Below, one piece after another: positions 53,899-58,213 of a stretch of DNA of 58,213 nucleotides (the first letter of the stretch is position 1; the number at the start of each line of letters is the position of its first letter). Made by a program: the position numbers and the translations under genes. Source of the DNA: Marivirga sp. GTDB taxonomy: Bacteria; Bacteroidota; Bacteroidia; Cytophagales; Cyclobacteriaceae. The stretch lies in contig NZ_JAGXGF010000062.1 in the NCBI RefSeq assembly GCF_024636815.1, positions 1-58,213 on the forward strand, given 5' to 3'. The notes under the pieces were generated by a model, which saw only the letters and a program-made list of their open reading frames with translations, was not told the origin of the DNA and made no database searches.

Positions 53899-55182
53899 AT
53901 GAACAATTCATTAAAAATAGTATCAGCCGAAGAAGCTGTTTCAAACGTAAAATCAGGCGATAGGGTATTTATTCAGGGAGCAGCCATGACACCGGTCACT
54001 TTGATTGATGCTCTTGCTAACAGACATCAATCATTAGAAAATGTAGAAGTCATGCATTTGCATACGGAAGGCAGAGCTGCTTATACAGAAAAACCTTATT
54101 ATAAATCATTTAAAATTAATAGTGCTTTTGTAGGCGGAAATGTGAGAAAGGCTATCCAAGCCGGTAGAGGAGATTATATTCCGATATTTTTGAGTGAGGT
54201 ACATTGGCTATTTAGAAGAAATATTTTGCCGTTGGATGTGGCTTTTATCCAAGTTTCCACACCAGACCATCATGGCTATTGTTCATTAGGTGTTTCGGTG
54301 GATGTAACAATACCGGCTATTCAAACTGCCAAATTAGTGATTGCCCAAATTAATCCCAATGTTCCAAGAACTCATGGTGATGGAATCATTCACATTAGTC
54401 AAGTAGACTATGCAATTGAAGTCGATCAACCTATTCACGGACATGAAATCCCAGTAGCTTCCGAAATTGAGCTGAAAATTGGTGCACATGTTGCAGGTTT
54501 AGTGGAAGATGGCGCTACCCTTCAAATGGGAATTGGGGCTATCCCAAATGCGGCTTTACAAAATCTGGGAAACCATAAAAACTTAGGCATACATACTGAA
54601 ATGTTTTCAGATGGTATTTTACCATTAGTGGAAAGTGGTGTGATCAATGGAAGTAAAAAAGAAGTGAAGACTGGTAAGCTGGTGACTTGCTTTGCTGTAG
54701 GCTCTAAAAAATTATATGACTTTATGGATGATAATCCTTTGGTACATATGAAAGAGGCTGCCTATACCAATGATACGGCCATCATCAGGAAAAACCCTAA
54801 GGTAACGGCTATTAACTCTGCCATAGAAATTGATTTAACAGGCCAGGTATGTGCTGATACGATAGGAAAAATGCAGTTTTCAGGAGTGGGTGGACAAATG
54901 GACTTTATTCGTGGAGCCTCTTTATCGGAAGGTGGAAAAGCAATTATAGCCATGCCGGCTGCCACTAAAAAAGGGGTAAGCAAAATTGTTCCTTATTTAC
55001 AGGAAGGAGCTGGAGTTACGACTACCAGAGCTCACGTTCATTATGTTGTGACTGAATATGGTGTGGTGGATTTATACGGTAAGAACTTAACGCAAAGAGC
55101 AAAGGCATTAATTTCGATTGCGCATCCTGATGCCAGAGAGGAATTGGAAAGAGCAGCTTTTGAAAGATTTAACAAACATTAA
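53899..55182 (+). CDS. Acetyl-CoA hydrolase/transferase family CoA transferase
   Basis: This enzyme of the 4-hydroxybutyrate/acetate CoA-transferase type moves CoA between acyl groups through a glutamyl-CoA intermediate. Residues 1-200 form the first domain (GDRVFIQGAAMTPVTLIDAL). The second holds GATLQMGIGAIPNAAL and HTEMFSDGILPLVESG with the likely catalytic Glu234, then FSGVGGQMDFIRGA and VTEYGVVDLYGK. Its 427 residues fit. It stands alone; the substrate (acetate, butyrate or another short acid) cannot be read from the sequence. Confidence 0.9.
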   Translation: MNNSLKIVSAEEAVSNVKSGDRVFIQGAAMTPVTLIDALANRHQSLENVEVMHLHTEGRAAYTEKPYYKSFKINSAFVGGNVRKAIQAGRGDYIPIFLSEVHWLFRRNILPLDVAFIQVSTPDHHGYCSLGVSVDVTIPAIQTAKLVIAQINPNVPRTHGDGIIHISQVDYAIEVDQPIHGHEIPVASEIELKIGAHVAGLVEDGATLQMGIGAIPNAALQNLGNHKNLGIHTEMFSDGILPLVESGVINGSKKEVKTGKLVTCFAVGSKKLYDFMDDNPLVHMKEAAYTNDTAIIRKNPKVTAINSAIEIDLTGQVCADTIGKMQFSGVGGQMDFIRGASLSEGGKAIIAMPAATKKGVSKIVPYLQEGAGVTTTRAHVHYVVTEYGVVDLYGKNLTQRAKALISIAHPDAREELERAAFERFNKH

Positions 55183-55470
55183 AGCTTTTAAACCACGAAG
55201 ATTCGCTAAGATTTTCACAAAGGACAAAAAGAGAAAGCCTATGGCTTTCATTCTTCTTTGTGAAGCTTAGTGAATACTTTGAGCCACTCAGTGGTTAAAA
55301 TAAATGTAGCCTTGGCTACTTATGGGTTAACATCTAAGATTTTCACAAAGAACATAGAGGAAAAGCCTTACTGAGGAATACGGGACAATTAGGTTTTCAT
55401 TATTCTTCGTGAAACTTAGTGAAATCTTTGCGTCACTCTGTGGTTAAAGTAATGGTAGCCTTGGCTACCT
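55183..55470. repeat. Imperfect direct repeat with internal dyad symmetry
   Basis: Two related units of about 140 bases lie in tandem. ctaagattttcacaaag occurs at 55207 and 55335, and variants of tgaaacttagtgaa...ctttg...cactc.gtggttaaa...gtagccttggctac end at 55319 and 55468. Each unit is also an imperfect inverted repeat (aaccacgaag against cactcagtggtt). No coding frame is evident. Confidence 0.7.
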
Positions 55471-55808
55471 TTTGTTTTGAAGTGGAGTAAAGGGAGGGAA
55501 TGTTTACTGAAAAATAATCTTTTGACTTTTTCCTGGCCTTGGTATTAATATTTTATTTCGAAAAATAAATCTTATTATTGCAGAAAATTTAGTTTCAAAA
55601 TTATTAAACTGAATTTTTTTCCTTTGCGTGAATCACCTCAATCCTTTGGCTTGTCTGACCGAGGGTGTTTATCTTCCCTTGGCTTATGCTACCCAAACCA
55701 CTTATCCATGTACTTGATTCCATTATCTTCTGTCAGCCAGATTCTGATGAAAACTATTCTAAATTCTAGCGTATATTACTTTTATAGTTGAAATAAGATC
55801 TGTTCTGC
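55471..55808. other. Gene-free stretch before fcl
   Basis: About 340 bases with no plausible gene. A short frame on the minus strand near 55710 (TEDNGIKYMDKWFG, then stop) might be a gene remnant but is too short to support. No hairpin terminator after fcl was found. Confidence 0.4.
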
Positions 55809-56738
55809 CTAAAAAACTTTACTTTTAAAATCTTCATAAACAGATAAAATTCCCTCTTCTACTTCAATTTTATAATTCCACCCTAAATTAGTTAGCTTAT
55901 CAACATTCATTAGTTTTCTTGGAGTACCGTCTGGCTTAGAATCATCCCAATCAAGTTTACCAAAATATCCAACAATTTTCTTAATCAATTCGGCCAATTC
56001 TTTAATTGAGATATCAATACCTGTTCCAATATTAACAAACCCCTTTTCATTAAAATTATTCATTAAGAAATAACATGCATCTGCAAGGTCATCTACATGT
56101 AAAAACTCTCTTTTGGGAGAGCCAGTCCCCCATAGTTGCACCGCTTCTGTATTGCTTAATTTACCTTCATGAAATTTTCTGATTAATGCAGGTAGCACAT
56201 GGGAAGTTTCTAAATCATAATTATCATTAGGACCATATAAATTTGTAGGCATAGCAGAAATAAAATTGCAACCGTATTGATCTCTATATGCGTCACACAT
56301 TTTTATTCCCGCTATTTTTGCAATGGCATAAGGCTCATTTGTTGGTTCAAGCTTTCCCGTCAACAAATATTCTTCTTTTAATGGTTGCGGTGCTAATTTA
56401 GGGTAAATACAAGATGAGCCTAGAAAAAGTAATTTAGTAACATCATTCAAGTAGCTTTGATGAATTACGTTATTCTGTATCAACAAATTATCGTATAAAA
56501 ATTCCGCTCTATATTTATTATTGGCTAAAATTCCACCCACTTTAGCTGCTGCTAAAAAAACATATTCGGGTTTCTCTTTATCAAAAAAATCAGCAACGGC
56601 TAGCTGATCCCTTAGATCTAATTCTTTTGAAGTTTTAGTTATAATTTTTTGAAAGCCTTCCTTTTGTAATTTCCGATGAATGGCAGAACCCACCATCCCT
56701 CTATGTCCGGCAATATATATTTTCGAATCTTTATTCAT
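55809..56738 (-). CDS. fcl: GDP-L-fucose synthase
   Basis: Fcl (WcaG) epimerises and reduces GDP-4-keto-6-deoxymannose to GDP-L-fucose. The short-chain dehydrogenase fold shows the nucleotide motif [12 protein letters not shown] (9-20), Ser108/Ser109 (LGSSCIYP), the catalytic Tyr137 and Lys141 (YAIAK) and [10 protein letters not shown]. Its 309 residues are typical. It overlaps the end of gmd by 8 bases, so the two make GDP-fucose as a coupled pair for surface polysaccharide or glycoprotein. Confidence 0.95.
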   Translation of the reverse strand: MNKDSKIYIAGHRGMVGSAIHRKLQKEGFQKIITKTSKELDLRDQLAVADFFDKEKPEYVFLAAAKVGGILANNKYRAEFLYDNLLIQNNVIHQSYLNDVTKLLFLGSSCIYPKLAPQPLKEEYLLTGKLEPTNEPYAIAKIAGIKMCDAYRDQYGCNFISAMPTNLYGPNDNYDLETSHVLPALIRKFHEGKLSNTEAVQLWGTGSPKREFLHVDDLADACYFLMNNFNEKGFVNIGTGIDISIKELAELIKKIVGYFGKLDWDDSKPDGTPRKLMNVDKLTNLGWNYKIEVEEGILSVYEDFKSKVF

Positions 56739-57843
56739 GATATTTATTGACTTTATGCCCTCCTTCTAGTAATAGCATATCTCTTTTGAATAATTCCAAA
56801 TCAGATTTCATCATATCTTTAACCAAAGAGTCTAAGTCATGCTTAGGTTCCCAACCCAGTTTTTGTTTTGATTTAGTTGGATCTCCTAAAAGGAAATCTA
56901 CTTCTGTTGGCCTGTAATATTTAGGGTCAATTTTTAAAACGACACTCCCCTCTTTTAATTTAAATTCCGTGTTTCTACATTTCTTGACTACCGCTATTTC
57001 ATCTACTCCTTCGCCTCTAAACTCCAACTCAATACCTACATAATCAAAGGCTTTAATAACGAAATCTCTAACGGAGGTAGTCACTCCGGTAGCTATCACA
57101 TAGTCTTCCGCAAGGTCTTGTTGTAGTATTCTCCACATGGCCTCCACATAATCTTCCGCGTGTCCCCAATCTCTTTTAGCATCTATATTGCCCAGGTAAA
57201 AAGTTTCTTGCAGTCCTAAAGCAATTCTTGAAACCGCTCTGGTGATTTTTCTTGTAACAAAAGTCTCGCCCCTAAGCGGAGATTCGTGATTAAACAGAAT
57301 TCCATTGCAAGCAAACATATTATAAGCCTCTCTATAATTCACAGTAATCCAATAACCGTAAATTTTGGCTACCGCATATGGAGACCTGGGGTAGAAAGGA
57401 GTATTTTCTGATTGAGGGGTCTCCTGAACTAATCCATATAATTCTGAAGATGATGCTTGGTATATCCTTGTTTTATTTTGCAAACCTAAAAGCCTTACTG
57501 CTTCTAAAATTCTTAAAACACCCATTCCATCTACATTTGCAACATATTCGGGCGTCTCAAAACTAACTTTAACATGGGACATGGCTCCCAAGTTATATAT
57601 TTCGTCAGGCTGAACCTCTTGAATAATTCGGGTAATATTCATGCTATCTGTTAGATCTCCATAATGCAATATAAACCTAAGTTCTTTTTCGTGAGGATCC
57701 TGATATAAATGGTCAATTCTATCAGTATTGAAAAGGGAACTTCTTCGTTTGATTCCATGTACTTCATAGCCTTTTTTCAATAATAATTCTGCTAGATAAG
57801 CTCCGTCTTGACCAGTAATTCCTGTAATTAATGCTTTTTTCAT
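56731..57843 (-). CDS. gmd: GDP-mannose 4,6-dehydratase
   Basis: Gmd converts GDP-mannose to GDP-4-keto-6-deoxymannose, the first step to GDP-L-fucose and related sugars. The cofactor motif is [17 protein letters not shown], with Ser/Glu in SSSELYG (131-137), catalytic Tyr156 and Lys160 ([10 protein letters not shown]) and [14 protein letters not shown]. Its 370 residues match the family. It overlaps fcl by 8 bases, and no glycosyltransferase follows within the window. Confidence 0.96.
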   Translation of the reverse strand: MKKALITGITGQDGAYLAELLLKKGYEVHGIKRRSSLFNTDRIDHLYQDPHEKELRFILHYGDLTDSMNITRIIQEVQPDEIYNLGAMSHVKVSFETPEYVANVDGMGVLRILEAVRLLGLQNKTRIYQASSSELYGLVQETPQSENTPFYPRSPYAVAKIYGYWITVNYREAYNMFACNGILFNHESPLRGETFVTRKITRAVSRIALGLQETFYLGNIDAKRDWGHAEDYVEAMWRILQQDLAEDYVIATGVTTSVRDFVIKAFDYVGIELEFRGEGVDEIAVVKKCRNTEFKLKEGSVVLKIDPKYYRPTEVDFLLGDPTKSKQKLGWEPKHDLDSLVKDMMKSDLELFKRDMLLLEGGHKVNKYHE

Positions 57844-58091
57844 ATTTATATATATCTAATCATTAGGGTTCTCTTGAAAAATAGAAAAGTCTTTTTTGAG
57901 ATTTTAGAAAGTAGCCTTTTTTTCTCGAAAGCCTAAGGCTTTAAATTATCTCGCTAAAGCGAGTTTTTTCACGCAAAGGCGCGAAGACGCAACGTTAATA
58001 ATGAAGTTGAATGTTAGAATATTCTCTGTAGCTTGCCCTTAATCTTTAATTTGCTTTTAACCTGAGTTCGACTCTAATTTGTAAATTCAGA
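57844..58091. other. Intergenic stretch upstream of gmd
   Basis: This stretch has no gene that I can support. It contains small dyads (gcctaaggc near 57930, ctcgctaaagcgag at 57949-57962) followed by tttttt, and a motif tcacgcaaaggcgcgaag resembling the repeats at 55183-55470. No tRNA is present. Confidence 0.45.
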
Positions 58092-58185
58092 TTTTCATAT
58101 AATTCAATAGACAAGGCGTCTTTGAGAAGATATAGCGGGCTATATCGAGGGAAGATAACGCAGTATATTGGATTATATGGAAAAG
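58092..58185. repeat. 94-bp imperfect hairpin element
   Basis: The outer arms ttttcatataattcaatagac and gtatattggattatatggaaaa are imperfect inverted repeats, and an inner pair gatatag / ctatatc flanks a cggg loop. The whole stretch could fold as one long hairpin. It may be a MITE-like element or a structured RNA; no coding frame is present. Confidence 0.5.
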
Positions 58186-58213
58186 CTTTTCCTATCCCAC
58201 CTCTAAACAGCGA

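Noticed and set aside
55690-55760. Possible transposase remnant (TEDNGIKYMDKWFG on the minus strand)
   Set aside because: Only about 14 residues before a stop; too short to assign.
58058-58075. tRNA-like gagttcgactc motif
   Set aside because: The T-loop-like sequence lacks a matching stem, acceptor stem or anticodon arm nearby.

Overview
The window is AT-rich chromosomal DNA from a Bacteroidota bacterium, most likely a marine gliding member of the Cytophagales (Marivirga-like; this placement is an inference from gene content). The main evidence is a complete type IX secretion (T9SS)/gliding core (porP, gldK, gldL, gldM, gldN) with sprE/porW nearby, an FKBP lipoprotein next to nrnA, an ATP synthase a subunit with the Bacteroidota-type signal peptide and periplasmic extension, and promoter elements of the TAnnTTTG type. 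I saw no rRNA, tRNA, CRISPR array, transposase or phage genes. Nearly all of it is housekeeping DNA with a few accessory or decaying spots.

Layout. 1-3900 (minus): M23 peptidase, bactofilin, AtpI/AtpZ, a small membrane protein, then atpB, atpE and atpF, the last cut by the window edge. 3948-10690 (plus): sprE, penicillin-binding protein 1A and uvrC. 10726-19988 (minus): gldN, gldM, gldL, gldK, porP, hemD (split by a one-base frameshift), a DUF4271 membrane protein and a BamA-type outer-membrane protein whose 5' end overlaps the divergent hemW. 21185-25082 (minus): a lipoprotein, a LytTR response regulator with its LytS-type kinase, and NDH-2. 25693-34316: small secreted proteins, a periplasmic binding protein, a thioredoxin pair, glycyl-tRNA synthetase, a PAS histidine kinase, a methyltransferase/patatin pair and a carboxypeptidase-regulatory-like protein.

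34417-36163 is the most unusual locus. An XRE-type regulator is divergent from a tiny secreted four-cysteine peptide and a secreted protein of unknown function. A 10-bp inverted repeat sits over the regulator's own promoter, and a startless gene remnant lies at the far edge. It is followed by ktrA, broken by a single in-frame TAA, then udk, rdgB, three tandem FKBP-like lipoproteins (one degenerate) and nrnA.

41504-58213: ndk, an acyl-CoA synthetase, a lipoprotein sugar dehydrogenase, gltB-gltD for ammonium assimilation, a CoA transferase, and gmd-fcl making GDP-L-fucose for surface glycans. Three intergenic stretches here (44283-44712, 53250-53898, 55183-55808) carry REP-like palindromes and direct repeats instead of genes, and a 94-bp imperfect hairpin element lies at 58092-58185.

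Functionally the window centres on the cell envelope: T9SS motor and outer-membrane parts, peptidoglycan synthesis and hydrolysis, outer-membrane protein insertion, lipoprotein foldases and sugar-nucleotide synthesis, together with energy metabolism (ATP synthase, NDH-2) and nitrogen assimilation. Gene calls come from reading motifs by eye; no database search was possible.
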